A DNA stretch of 42,863 bases from an uncultured Bacteroidales bacterium (GCA_900320545.1 ONSU01000019.1:1-42863); one strand, 5' to 3'. Shown: positions 32,952-41,266, numbered from the stretch's first letter. Notes: generated by a model not told the origin, from the letters alone. A program made the numbers and translations.

Positions 32952-34301
32952 ATGAAACGATATGCGATCATTCTAGCCGCGGTGGCGGCGGCGCTGATGC
33001 CGGCGGGATGCCGGAGCGGTGCGGATAAACTGTACGAGCAGGTGAAGGGCTATGTGCCGGCTTATGCCGTGATGGCCCACAGGGGATCCACTTACTGGGC
33101 CCCCGAAGAGACGGAAAGCGCCTGGAGATGGGCGCGGGAAATCGGCGCCGATTATCTCGAATCCGACCTCCAGTGCACCAAGGACGGCATCATCCTCGCC
33201 AATCACGACGTCAATCTCACCCGGACGACCGACATCGAAGAGGTCTTCGGCGAAGGGATTCCCGCCGGCCGGAAGGACTTCTACCTCTCCCTCGGTTTCG
33301 GAGAAGAGGATGCCGAAGCCCAGATCGAACGCGACAAGGCCACCTTCGAGCCCTATCACGCCGCATCCTACTATTATGCCGAGCTGCTGATGCTGGATGC
33401 CGGGAAATGGTTCAACGAAGCACATCCGGAGCGGGCGCGGGAGGCCTATGCCCGCAGTCAGTATGTCTCCGCCCTGCAGGACCAGATCGCCTATGCCGAA
33501 GGGAAACGCCTCCGCCGCGACGAAGACGGCCGACGGATACTCCCCTGTTCGCTGAAAGAAACCGGGAAGACGCTCGCACAGATCTACGCCGAAGGCAAGG
33601 AAGGCGGGAAATATATGGAATTCCTCTCCTATGATTTTTCGGGGGCCTACGAGGACGATCCCGCCGACACCGGCAACCGGCCCGGCATCTATATCGAATT
33701 CAAGGAGCCGGAAGTCAACCCGGTCGATATGGAGCAGCGCGTGTATGACGTGCTGGATGCCGCCGGATGGAATATCATCACACGCCCGGCCACAGACAAG
33801 GCCTTCTACAAGGACGGCAAGGTCAACGTCGGCCGAACAGCCGGCAAAGTCATCCTTCAGACCTTCTCCACCGCCTCCCTGAAAAGGGCCGACGCCATCT
33901 TCAAGGGCCGCCTTCCGATGTGTTTCCTGCTGTGGCCCCCGTGCCCGGCCGATATCGAAGGCGGCGATCTTGATACGGAGGAAGGATTCCGCACCATTCT
34001 GAAATGGGCACGGGAGAACGGCGCCGACATCATCGGCCCGTCCATTTCCGGAGCGCCGAACAACTACGCCGAACTCAACCAGGCCTGGCAGGCCGCCCTC
34101 GTGCATGAAGCCGGAATGCTCGACCACCCTTATTCCTTCGACAGCCCGGAACAGATGGAGACGCAGACCGCCCGCAGCGACGGCTTCTTTACCAACCGTT
34201 CCGAGATGACCCTCGCCTACCTCGTCGGGAAAGGGCTCCGCGACCCCGGGGCACCAAAAATCCCAGACGCGGAGGAAACCCTCCTGCGCCTGGGATATTG
34301 A
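32952..34301 (+). CDS. glycerophosphodiester phosphodiesterase family lipoprotein
   Basis: 449 residues from the ATG at 32952. The signal peptide ends in LMPAGC (Cys20). GDPD catalytic motifs are present: MAHRGSTYWAPEET (His43, Arg44), ADYLESDLQCTKDG (Glu70, Asp72) and NHD (His85). The family cleaves glycerophosphodiesters to glycerol-3-phosphate and an alcohol. A large insertion (about residues 95-235) separates these from the C-terminal barrel half (YIEFKEPEVNP onward), making the protein longer than the usual 250-350 residues. The 3' end of the gene contains the terminator of the converging gene. Confidence 0.85.
   Translation: MKRYAIILAAVAAALMPAGCRSGADKLYEQVKGYVPAYAVMAHRGSTYWAPEETESAWRWAREIGADYLESDLQCTKDGIILANHDVNLTRTTDIEEVFGEGIPAGRKDFYLSLGFGEEDAEAQIERDKATFEPYHAASYYYAELLMLDAGKWFNEAHPERAREAYARSQYVSALQDQIAYAEGKRLRRDEDGRRILPCSLKETGKTLAQIYAEGKEGGKYMEFLSYDFSGAYEDDPADTGNRPGIYIEFKEPEVNPVDMEQRVYDVLDAAGWNIITRPATDKAFYKDGKVNVGRTAGKVILQTFSTASLKRADAIFKGRLPMCFLLWPPCPADIEGGDLDTEEGFRTILKWARENGADIIGPSISGAPNNYAELNQAWQAALVHEAGMLDHPYSFDSPEQMETQTARSDGFFTNRSEMTLAYLVGKGLRDPGAPKIPDAEETLLRLGY
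34256..34296 (-). terminator. terminator of the lipoprotein gene 34317-35060, embedded in the GDPD coding end
   Basis: Read on the minus strand: ATCCCAG / CTGGGAT (7 bp), a G-U pair, CGC / GCG, a one-base bulge, then GGAGG / CCTCC around a GTTT loop, followed by TTTTT. It lies within the last codons of the rightward GDPD gene, 20 bp past the lipoprotein stop. Confidence 0.8.
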
Positions 34302-34316
34302 GTGATTCCGTAACGC

Positions 34317-35060
34317 TTACTTGGAAAGGTTCTTCATCGCATCCTTGAGCTGCTTCTGCACCTCGGGATCGCTGAGGACCTTCTCGGCCTCGTCCATCGT
34401 TTCGTTGAAACTCTTCTGGAGGCCCTGGTCGATGATGACGCGGGCCGCATAGGGCTTGTCCTCACCGTTGACCTTCTTCTCGAGCTGCTTGACGTCGAGC
34501 ATGTAGTAGACGCCGTCCTTGATGAATTCCCAGCCGTAGTTGCCGATATAGAACTCCATGCCGAAGAGCTTGCTGGGCTTGCCCTCGTCGAGAACCGTTT
34601 CGAGGGTCTTCTCGGCAGCGGCCTCTTCGGGTTTCTCCTTGGCCATGAAACCGTAGACGTTGATGCCGCCGTCGGCGACCTTCTGCGTGGCCGCATAGAC
34701 TTTCTTCACATACTCGATGTATTCGTCACGGACGAGGGTGCTGTCCTTCGCGATGAATGTGATATAGCTGGATGACTTCTCCTCTCCGAGGAAATCGTAC
34801 TTGCCGGGGGTGCCGCCCTGGAGCGCGAAATCGGGCTTGAGGTTGTTGATGTCCAGGCCGAAATTCTTCTTGAAGTAGAAAGCTGCGGCCTCTTTGGTGT
34901 TCTTTTCGCCGTCGAACGTCGCTTTCTCGATGTTCTCGACGACCTTGCCGAGGTCGACTTCGCCGTCGTCGGAGGCGGCTTTCTTGCCGGCCTTGTTGCC
35001 GCAGGCCGTGAAAGCGAAGACACTGGCCGTGCAGAGGAAGAGGATGAAAAGTTTGCGCAT
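34317..35060 (-). CDS. lipoprotein of unknown function
   Basis: 247 residues. The signal peptide ends in FAFTAC (Cys20), followed by GNKAGKKAASDDGEVDLGK. The mature protein is Lys/Glu-rich and probably mainly helical towards the C-terminus (DEAEKVLSDPEVQKQLKDAMK). I recognise no family. Divergent from the metal ATPase; a palindrome in the shared upstream region (35132-35146) could affect both genes. An imperfect promoter, TACCTTTA on the minus strand, lies just upstream. Confidence 0.75.
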   Translation of the reverse strand: MRKLFILFLCTASVFAFTACGNKAGKKAASDDGEVDLGKVVENIEKATFDGEKNTKEAAAFYFKKNFGLDINNLKPDFALQGGTPGKYDFLGEEKSSSYITFIAKDSTLVRDEYIEYVKKVYAATQKVADGGINVYGFMAKEKPEEAAAEKTLETVLDEGKPSKLFGMEFYIGNYGWEFIKDGVYYMLDVKQLEKKVNGEDKPYAARVIIDQGLQKSFNETMDEAEKVLSDPEVQKQLKDAMKNLSK

Positions 35061-35131
35061 AGTATAAAAGTTAAAAGATTAGGCATTTCGGTATGTCCGG
35101 TTGTAAAGGTAAGTATTATTTTTCAATAAAT

Positions 35132-35146
35132 TGCAACCGGGTTGCA
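35132..35146. promoter_or_regulatory. candidate metal-responsive operator, TGCAACCGGGTTGCA
   Basis: A perfect 15-bp palindrome around a central G, immediately upstream of the -7 box of the P-type ATPase gene and next to the divergent lipoprotein. Position and symmetry fit a repressor site such as one for a Fur/Zur-like regulator; the identity of the regulator is an inference. Confidence 0.5.
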
Positions 35147-35158
35147 GAAACATAGCAA

Positions 35159-35166
35159 TAACTTTG
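35159..35166 (+). promoter_or_regulatory. promoter of the metal P-type ATPase, -7 box TAACTTTG
   Basis: TAACTTTG lies 26 bp before the ATG at 35193. No upstream TTG has the ideal spacing, so activation or derepression through the adjacent palindrome is plausible. Confidence 0.55.
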
Positions 35167-35192
35167 CGGCAGAAAATAAAATATACATAAAT

Positions 35193-37130
35193 ATGTCGCA
35201 CGATCATCATCATCACCACCATCACGAAGAAGAGTGCTGCGAGCTCGGGCATCACCACGAAGAAGAAGGGCACGGGACCCTCGTCAAGATCATTCTTGCC
35301 GCCGTGCTTCTTGCCGCCGCCTGGCTTGTCGAGCATTTCTGCGACCTCGCCACCTGGCAGCTGCTGCTGATCTATCTGGTCCCCTACCTCATTGTCGGCT
35401 GGGACACGCTGAAAGAGGCGGCCGAAGGACTTGTGCACGGAGAAGCTTTCAACGAGCATTTCCTGATGAGCGTCGCCACCCTGGGCGCCCTCTGCATCGG
35501 ATTCCTCCCGGGCGCGGAGACGCAATTCCCCGAGGCGGTCTTCGTCATGCTGTTCTTCCAGGTCGGCGAACTCTTCGAAGGATATGCCGAAGGGAAGAGC
35601 CGCGAGAGTATCTCCCACCTGATGAATATCCGGCCCGAAACGGCCACAGTGCTGCGAGACGGCGCCGAGGTAAGCGTTTCTCCGGAGGAAATCGCTGTCG
35701 GCGAAACGCTTGTGATCCGTCCGGGCGAACGGATTCCGCTCGACGGGATCGTCCTTGAGGGCGCTTCCGGCATCGACACCAAGGCCCTGACGGGAGAAAG
35801 CGCTCCGCGCGACGTCGCCGAGGGGGATGAAGTCATCTCCGGATGTGTCAACCTGAGCGGCGTCCTGCGCATCCGGGCCACCAAGGCCTACGGAGAGAGC
35901 ACCGTTTCCCGCATTATTGAACTCGTCGAGCACGCCGGCGAGCGGAAATCCCGCAGCGAAACGTTCATTTCCCGGTTCGCCCGCATCTACACGCCGGTCG
36001 TGGTGTTCGCCGCTCTGGCGCTGGCTGTGATCCCTCCCCTCGTGAGCGGACATTTCGGCGAAACCTTCCCGACCTGGCTGTACAGGGCCCTGATGTTCCT
36101 TGTGGTATCCTGTCCGTGTGCGCTGGTAATCAGCGTTCCGCTCACCTTCTTCGGCGGCATCGGCGGCGCATCCCGACGGGGCATCCTCGTCAAGGGCGCG
36201 AACTATCTGGACGCCCTCGCCTCGGTGAAAACGATGGTTTTCGACAAGACCGGCACACTGACCCGCGGCCAGTTCGCCGTCGAAGCCGTGCATCCCGAGA
36301 CCTGTGACGAGCGGCAGCTCCTGCATCTGGCGGCCCATGTCGAGCATTTCTCCACCCATCCGATCGGGGCGGCGCTCCGGGATGCCTTCCCGGACGAAGC
36401 CACCGACGGCTGCGAGGTGTCCGAGGTCACGGAAATCGCCGGACAGGGCATTACGGCCCTGGTGGAGGGGATGAAAGTCGCCGTCGGCAATACACGGCTG
36501 ATGGACGGCGTCGGTGCCGCCTGGCATGACTGCCACTGCCCCGGCACAATCATCCACGTCGCCATCGACGGCCTTTATGCCGGGCATATCGTCATCAACG
36601 ACAAGGTAAAGGACGACAGTGCCGGAGCCCTGGCCGACCTGCGCGGGCTGGGAGTCCGCCGTCTGGTGATGCTGACCGGCGACCGCAAGGCCATCGCAGC
36701 CAAGGTGGCCGGAGAACTGGGGATAAACGAATACCGCCCGGAATTGCTTCCGGACGGTAAGGTTGCCGCCGTAGAGGAAATGCTCGGCGGAGAAAGACCC
36801 CTCGCCTTTGTCGGAGACGGCATCAACGACGCCCCTGTTCTTTCCCGAGCCGATATCGGCATCGCGATGGGCGGGCTCGGAAGCGACGCGGCCATCGAGG
36901 CGGCCGATGTGGTCCTGATGGACGACAAGCCCTCCAAGATCGGACTGGCTGTCCGGCTGGCCCGGAGGACGGTCCGGATCGCCCGGGAGAATGTCTGGTT
37001 CGCCATCGGCGTCAAGGTGGCCGTACTGGTGCTGGCGGCCCTCGGAGTGGCCACCCTGTGGATGGCCGTCTTCGCCGACGTGGGCGTCACCGTCATTGCA
37101 GTGCTTAACGCAATGCGGGCGCTGAGGTAG
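35193..37130 (+). CDS. heavy-metal-exporting P1B-type ATPase (Zn/Cd/Co-type)
   Basis: 645 residues. The N-terminus is a metal-binding tail, MSHDHHHHHHHEEECC and a further HHH, in place of a folded HMA domain. It has the actuator motif TGES, the CPC metal site at 307-309 (VSCPCALVISVP), the phosphorylation site DKTGT at 351-355, the HP of STHPIG, and GDGINDAP. CPC together with the His-rich tail points to zinc, cadmium or cobalt export; the C-terminal DVGVTVIAVLNAMR resembles ZntA. The start is placed at 35193, after the -7 box; an upstream in-frame ATG at 35142 precedes the promoter. It ends 1 bp before the converging OmpA-like gene. Confidence 0.93.
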   Translation: MSHDHHHHHHHEEECCELGHHHEEEGHGTLVKIILAAVLLAAAWLVEHFCDLATWQLLLIYLVPYLIVGWDTLKEAAEGLVHGEAFNEHFLMSVATLGALCIGFLPGAETQFPEAVFVMLFFQVGELFEGYAEGKSRESISHLMNIRPETATVLRDGAEVSVSPEEIAVGETLVIRPGERIPLDGIVLEGASGIDTKALTGESAPRDVAEGDEVISGCVNLSGVLRIRATKAYGESTVSRIIELVEHAGERKSRSETFISRFARIYTPVVVFAALALAVIPPLVSGHFGETFPTWLYRALMFLVVSCPCALVISVPLTFFGGIGGASRRGILVKGANYLDALASVKTMVFDKTGTLTRGQFAVEAVHPETCDERQLLHLAAHVEHFSTHPIGAALRDAFPDEATDGCEVSEVTEIAGQGITALVEGMKVAVGNTRLMDGVGAAWHDCHCPGTIIHVAIDGLYAGHIVINDKVKDDSAGALADLRGLGVRRLVMLTGDRKAIAAKVAGELGINEYRPELLPDGKVAAVEEMLGGERPLAFVGDGINDAPVLSRADIGIAMGGLGSDAAIEAADVVLMDDKPSKIGLAVRLARRTVRIARENVWFAIGVKVAVLVLAALGVATLWMAVFADVGVTVIAVLNAMRALR

Positions 37131-37131
37131 A

Positions 37132-37557
37132 CTACTTCTTTACAAAGACGACGCGGCGGTTCTTGGCGCGGCCCTCCTCCGTATCGTTATCGGCGATGGG
37201 CTCTTCCTGGCCCTTGCCGACAGCGGTAAGGCGGCTGGCGGGAACGCCGAGCTTGACCATCCGGTCGACGACGGCCTGAGCGCGCTTCTGGCTGAGTTTC
37301 ATGTTGGAAGCGGCGCTGCCGGTGTTGTCGGTGTGCCCCTGGACCTCGTAGTTGAGGTTGGGATTGTCAATCATCAGTGCGACGATGCGAGCGATCTCCT
37401 TGTCGGATTCGGGCTTGAGAGTGGCCTTGCCGACGTCGAAGGTGATGTCGTAAGAAATGATATTCGCGATTTCACGGCCGGCCTTCCTGACATTGGAGCA
37501 GGAAGACATCATCACAAGAGATGTGACGCACAGGAGTGCAAGAAGGAGTTTTTTCAT
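37132..37557 (-). CDS. OmpA-family (Pal-like) lipoprotein
   Basis: 141 residues. The signal peptide ends in MMSSC (Cys20). The OmpA C-terminal peptidoglycan-binding domain follows: YDITFDVGKATLKPES, VQGHTDNTGSAASNMKLSQKRAQAV, and GRAKNRRVVF with the conserved Arg. It probably ties the outer membrane to peptidoglycan. There is no beta-barrel part. It begins 1 bp after the DUF4870-like gene on the same strand, so the two are likely co-transcribed. Confidence 0.9.
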   Translation of the reverse strand: MKKLLLALLCVTSLVMMSSCSNVRKAGREIANIISYDITFDVGKATLKPESDKEIARIVALMIDNPNLNYEVQGHTDNTGSAASNMKLSQKRAQAVVDRMVKLGVPASRLTAVGKGQEEPIADNDTEEGRAKNRRVVFVKK

Positions 37558-37558
37558 T

Positions 37559-37945
37559 TTATTTGAGAATTTGGAATTTACCGATCAGAGGGAGTTCTTT
37601 CGCCTTGCCCTGGGCGGCGTTGACGATGCCGATGATGGCAAGGATACCGACGCACAGCGAAAGCAGGGAGCCGATAATACTTGCCAGCCATCCCAGCTTG
37701 ATGGCGCCGAAAACAGCGCCGAGAATCGCGCTGACGATGACGGCCGCGATGGCGGCGATGAACAGGACGATGCCCTGGTTGGTGTGGTACTTCGCGAATT
37801 TCGAATCTTTCGCCGCGAGAAGCGGTACGAGGAACAGGATTCCGAAATAGGCCAGAACAGCCATCACTTTGTTTTTCTCGATGTCCTGGGGATCGAACTC
37901 GGCCGTGGTCTCCGGCGTGTTGAGGACGTTTTGATTTTCATCCAT
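37559..37945 (-). CDS. DUF4870-like small membrane protein
   Basis: 128 residues. An acidic N-terminus of about 25 residues is followed by KNKVMAVLAYFGILFLVPLLAAKDSKFAKYHTNQG, typical of DUF4870-type proteins, then two further hydrophobic segments. It is an inner-membrane protein of unknown function. Promoter TAAATTTG lies at 37973-37980 on the minus strand. The OmpA-like lipoprotein follows directly. Confidence 0.8.
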   Translation of the reverse strand: MDENQNVLNTPETTAEFDPQDIEKNKVMAVLAYFGILFLVPLLAAKDSKFAKYHTNQGIVLFIAAIAAVIVSAILGAVFGAIKLGWLASIIGSLLSLCVGILAIIGIVNAAQGKAKELPLIGKFQILK

Positions 37946-37972
37946 AATTTAAAGAATTAAGAGGTTATAATG

Positions 37973-37980
37973 CAAATTTA
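37973..37980 (-). promoter_or_regulatory. promoter of the DUF4870-ompA pair, -7 box TAAATTTG
   Basis: The minus-strand TAAATTTG lies 27 bp before the ATG at 37945. Confidence 0.6.
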
Positions 37981-38011
37981 ACATTCACGCGAAAAAAAAC
38001 AAAATAATTCT

Positions 38012-39298
38012 TTAAGAATCACTTGATTCTCCGGCCGGCTCCGGAAGGGCGTTCTGTCCGGCGGGCGGCGTGATTCCGTGACCGATGGCTTTCATCGCGG
38101 ATCTGACGATGCTCTGACGGCCGTCCACCAGGCGTTTGGTGTTTTCCCTGAAGCCCTCCAGCACTGTCTCCAGGTCTTTCTCAAGTCTGGCATTGTGGCG
38201 GCAGAAGATCCCCACGCGTTCGACCATTTCCTGCGCGGCGTCCACGATGCCGGAGATATTGTCCATCTGCTCCTTCTGCGCCCAGGCGGAACGGATCAGC
38301 CGGAGGAAAGGAATGAGGGTTTCTTCCGTCGTTATCAGGACATTCTGCTCGAAAGCATACCGGAATATTCCCGGTTCTTCCTTTTTCGCCAGCTGCCAGG
38401 CCCCGTAGTTCGGAATGAACATAATGACATAGCCGATCGTATGGCGGCCGACGACATATTTCTGGTATTCCTTGCCGGTAAGCTCCCGGATGTGGCTCTT
38501 GACGGATTCGAGATTGCGGCGGGAAGCGTCGGCGCGGTCTTCGTCCGTTTCCGCCGAGAAATAGTCGGACAGCGCACTGAGGGAGACTTTCGCATCGATC
38601 AGGACATCCGTATCGTCGGGATAATGAAGGATGAAGTCGGGACGCATCCGCCGGCCCGTCTCCTGGTTGGAAAGGATCCGGCCGTCGCGGTCCCGGAGCC
38701 AACATTCCGCATCGTAGTCCCGCCCCTGCCGGAACCCCTCCTCCTTGAGGATGTTGCCGAGAATCGTCTCGCCGAAAATCCCCTGCATCTTGTTCTGGCC
38801 CTTGAGGGCGCTGGCAAGCGATTCGGCCCGGCTGCCGATCGATTCGGTCTGCCGCCGGAGGTTCTCCACCGTCTCGGAGAATTTCGTCCGGATGGTGGCG
38901 CTTTCGTCGGTGTGCGCTTTCTTCTGGGCCTCGAAGGCCTCCTTCATATCATTGATGTCTTTGTTGAGATCGCCGGTGATAACTTTCATCGTCTCAGCGG
39001 CTTCCTTCCTGAGGGATTCCTCCCGGGCCTTGAGGTTTTTCTCGTTATCAAGGGCGAGGGCCGCACGGGCCGCCTCGATCGCCCGGGCCTGATTTTCCTG
39101 CAATTCCTTCAGTTCTTTCTCGTGCCGCCGGGCATCGTTCTGCCGGAGCGCCTCCTCCGTCATCAGTTCCCCGCGCACCTGCACCAACTCCAGTTCTTTC
39201 CGCGCAAGGGCGGCGTTTTTCCGTGCGAGAAGCACCCCCGCCACAATGAGGACGGCAATCAGCAGCACGGCCGCTATGGCAATAATTATCGTTTCCAT
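38012..39298 (-). CDS. rmuC: DNA recombination protein RmuC homolog
   Basis: 428 residues from the ATG at 39298. An N-terminal membrane anchor (IIIAIAAVLLIAVLIVAGVLLA) is followed by a long coiled coil (about 30-170) and the RmuC nuclease-like domain: QGIFGETILGNILKEEGF, RPDFILHYPDDTDVLIDAKVSLSALSDYF, GYVIMFIPNYGAW. RmuC limits DNA inversions and rearrangements in E. coli. A frame reaching 39352 crosses a TATTTTTG box at 39303-39310, so the shorter start is preferred. The gene is monocistronic. Confidence 0.92.
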   Translation of the reverse strand: METIIIAIAAVLLIAVLIVAGVLLARKNAALARKELELVQVRGELMTEEALRQNDARRHEKELKELQENQARAIEAARAALALDNEKNLKAREESLRKEAAETMKVITGDLNKDINDMKEAFEAQKKAHTDESATIRTKFSETVENLRRQTESIGSRAESLASALKGQNKMQGIFGETILGNILKEEGFRQGRDYDAECWLRDRDGRILSNQETGRRMRPDFILHYPDDTDVLIDAKVSLSALSDYFSAETDEDRADASRRNLESVKSHIRELTGKEYQKYVVGRHTIGYVIMFIPNYGAWQLAKKEEPGIFRYAFEQNVLITTEETLIPFLRLIRSAWAQKEQMDNISGIVDAAQEMVERVGIFCRHNARLEKDLETVLEGFRENTKRLVDGRQSIVRSAMKAIGHGITPPAGQNALPEPAGESSDS

Positions 39299-39367
39299 AT
39301 TGCAAAAATATAAAAAAATCCCTATCTTGCGTAGGTAATTTGAAACGAACAAAAACCTTATAGCACA

Positions 39368-39886
39368 ATGAAAGCAATCCGTCGCATCGCCGTGCTCATC
39401 GCCGGCATCTTCCTGATCTCCTCCTGTTCCATCCTCGGCCGCCTCACAGGCAACGCCACCACCACGGGCACCAACACCGGCAGCGCCCTGCTGAACCTCT
39501 ACCAGCTCTACCAGGCCTTCCGCGCCGGCGGCAGGACGCCCAGCGTCTCCAACAACTACGGCATCGACCTCTCCAACGCCTCCAACCTGATCAGTCTCGG
39601 ACAGATCCTCGCAGGCGCCAGCGCGCTTCCGAACGCGACGCAGAGCTACACCAACGAGTTCTCCAACGCGATGATGACCGGCTCCTCCAACCTTGTCAAC
39701 CAGTCCAACCTGGGCGGCATCCTGGGCAGCCTTCTCACGCTCGGCAACGCCAATACCTCCGCCCTGTCAGCTGCGGCCGCAAACGCCCAGGCAGGCGCTG
39801 CGACCACCGTCAACAACAAGACGGCCGGCATGGCCGACGCAATGTCGGCCCTCGGCACCATCTTCAGTCTGATTGGGAACCGCTAG
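39368..39886 (+). CDS. Asn/Ala/Ser-rich small lipoprotein
   Basis: 172 residues. The signal peptide ends in FLISSC (Cys20). The mature protein is of low complexity, rich in Gly, Ala, Asn, Ser and Thr (for example GNATTTGTNTGSALLN, NANTSALSAAAANAQAGAA). I recognise no domain. Divergent from rmuC; the stop shares CTAG (39883-39886) with serB. The function is unknown. Confidence 0.7.
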   Translation: MKAIRRIAVLIAGIFLISSCSILGRLTGNATTTGTNTGSALLNLYQLYQAFRAGGRTPSVSNNYGIDLSNASNLISLGQILAGASALPNATQSYTNEFSNAMMTGSSNLVNQSNLGGILGSLLTLGNANTSALSAAAANAQAGAATTVNNKTAGMADAMSALGTIFSLIGNR

Positions 39887-41118
39887 AGTTGCCCCTGCGC
39901 GCCAAGGTGACTGTCCTTGAAGCCCAGGAAATACAAGACCCCGTCAAGCCCGATAGTACTCAGTGACTGTCGGGCGCTTTCTTTGACGCGGGGCTTGGCG
40001 TGGAAAGCGATGCCGAGACCGGCCTCCATCAGCATCGGGAGGTCGTTGGCTCCGTCTCCGACGGCGATCGTCTGCGCGAGGTTGACCTTCTCGGTCATCG
40101 CGATGAGTTTCAGCAGGTCGGCCTTGCGCCGGCCGTCGACGATCTCGCCCACATGGCGGCCGGTGAGTTTGCCGTCCTCCCCCACTTCGAGTTCATTGGC
40201 GTAGACGTAATCGATGCCGTAGCGGCGCTGGAGGTATTCGCCGAAGAAAGTGAATCCGCCGCTGAGGATGGCGATCTTGTAGCCGCAGGTCTTGAGGACC
40301 GTCATCAGGCGGTCGGTGCCCTCGGTAATGGGAAGATGCTCGGCAATGTCCCTCATCACGGAGACGTCAAGGCCTTTGAGAAGGGCCACACGCTCGGTGA
40401 AACTCTCGCGGAAATCGATTTCGCCCCGCATCGCGCGCTCGGTGATGGCCGCGACCTTGTCGTAGACGCCGTGGCGGCGGGCCAGTTCGTCGATGCATTC
40501 GGCCTGGATGAGCGTCGAGTCCATATCGAAGCAGATCAGACGCCGCATCCGCCGGTACATATCGTCCTTCTGGAAGGAGAAATCCATCCCGGATTCGGCC
40601 GAGAGGGCCATCAGTTCCCGCTGGAAGGCGGCCTTGTCCTCCAGGGTGCCGCGGATGGAGAATTCGACACAGGCGCGGACGTTCCGCTCCGGATGCATGA
40701 TGCTCATCCTTCCGGTAAGACGCTTAATGGCGTCGATATTGAGGTTGTGCGAAGAAATGATCTGCGTGGCGGACTGGATCTGGCTGGCGCTCAGGCTGCG
40801 GCCGATCGCCGTCAGGATATAGCGGTTGCGCCCCTGACGCCCCGCCCAGGCCTCGTAGTCGTCGTCCGACACGGGTTCGAATCCGATGGTGACGCCGAGT
40901 TCGGTGGTCTTGAACAGCAGTTCCTTCATCACCTGGCCGGAGAGGTTGTCGTCGAGACGGATCAGGATGCCGAGCGAAAGCGTGCTGTGGATGTCGGCCT
41001 GACCGATGTCCAGGATTTGCGCGTCATACTTGGCGAGAATGGCCATAATCTCGGCCGTGAGGCCGATCCGGTCTTTGCCGGAGATGCGGATCAATATCTG
41101 TTCTTTCTTAGTTTCCAT
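39883..41118 (-). CDS. serB: phosphoserine phosphatase SerB with N-terminal ACT domains
   Basis: 411 residues from the ATG at 41118 (an in-frame ATG at 41133 is also possible). It removes phosphate from phosphoserine, the last step of serine synthesis, and so supplies serine and then glycine. N-terminal ACT-type domains occupy about 1-180 (ILIRISGKDRIGLTAEIMAILAKY as a start of the fold). The HAD domain carries DMDST with nucleophile Asp198, LSGGFTFF, and GDGANDLPML. The gene is monocistronic, divergent from tRNA-Ser. Confidence 0.95.
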   Translation of the reverse strand: METKKEQILIRISGKDRIGLTAEIMAILAKYDAQILDIGQADIHSTLSLGILIRLDDNLSGQVMKELLFKTTELGVTIGFEPVSDDDYEAWAGRQGRNRYILTAIGRSLSASQIQSATQIISSHNLNIDAIKRLTGRMSIMHPERNVRACVEFSIRGTLEDKAAFQRELMALSAESGMDFSFQKDDMYRRMRRLICFDMDSTLIQAECIDELARRHGVYDKVAAITERAMRGEIDFRESFTERVALLKGLDVSVMRDIAEHLPITEGTDRLMTVLKTCGYKIAILSGGFTFFGEYLQRRYGIDYVYANELEVGEDGKLTGRHVGEIVDGRRKADLLKLIAMTEKVNLAQTIAVGDGANDLPMLMEAGLGIAFHAKPRVKESARQSLSTIGLDGVLYFLGFKDSHLGAQGQL

Positions 41119-41148
41119 AATATTTTTTGTCATTTCCGAAAAAATCGC

Positions 41149-41156
41149 TACATTTG
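41149..41156 (+). promoter_or_regulatory. tRNA-Ser promoter, -7 box TACATTTG
   Basis: TACATTTG with TTTG (41126-41129) 19 bp upstream; both boxes and spacing match the Bacteroidota consensus closely. Confidence 0.75.
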
Positions 41157-41170
41157 CAGTCCCTTAACCC

Positions 41171-41257
41171 GGTGGGTTGTCCGAGTGGTTGAAGGAGCCT
41201 GCCTCGAAAACAGGTGTACGGGAGACCGTATCGGGGGTTCGAATCCCTCACCCACCG
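41171..41257 (+). tRNA. tRNA-Ser (anticodon CGA)
   Basis: 87 nt. The acceptor stem is GGTGGGT / ACCCACC with discriminator G. The D arm is TCC..GGA, the anticodon loop CTCGAAA (CGA, reading UCG), the long variable arm ACGG-GAGA-CCGT marks a serine tRNA, and the T loop is TTCGAAT. CCA is not encoded. The closing pair of the anticodon stem is C31-A39, a mismatch. Confidence 0.95.
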
Positions 41258-41266
41258 CGAAGGAAA

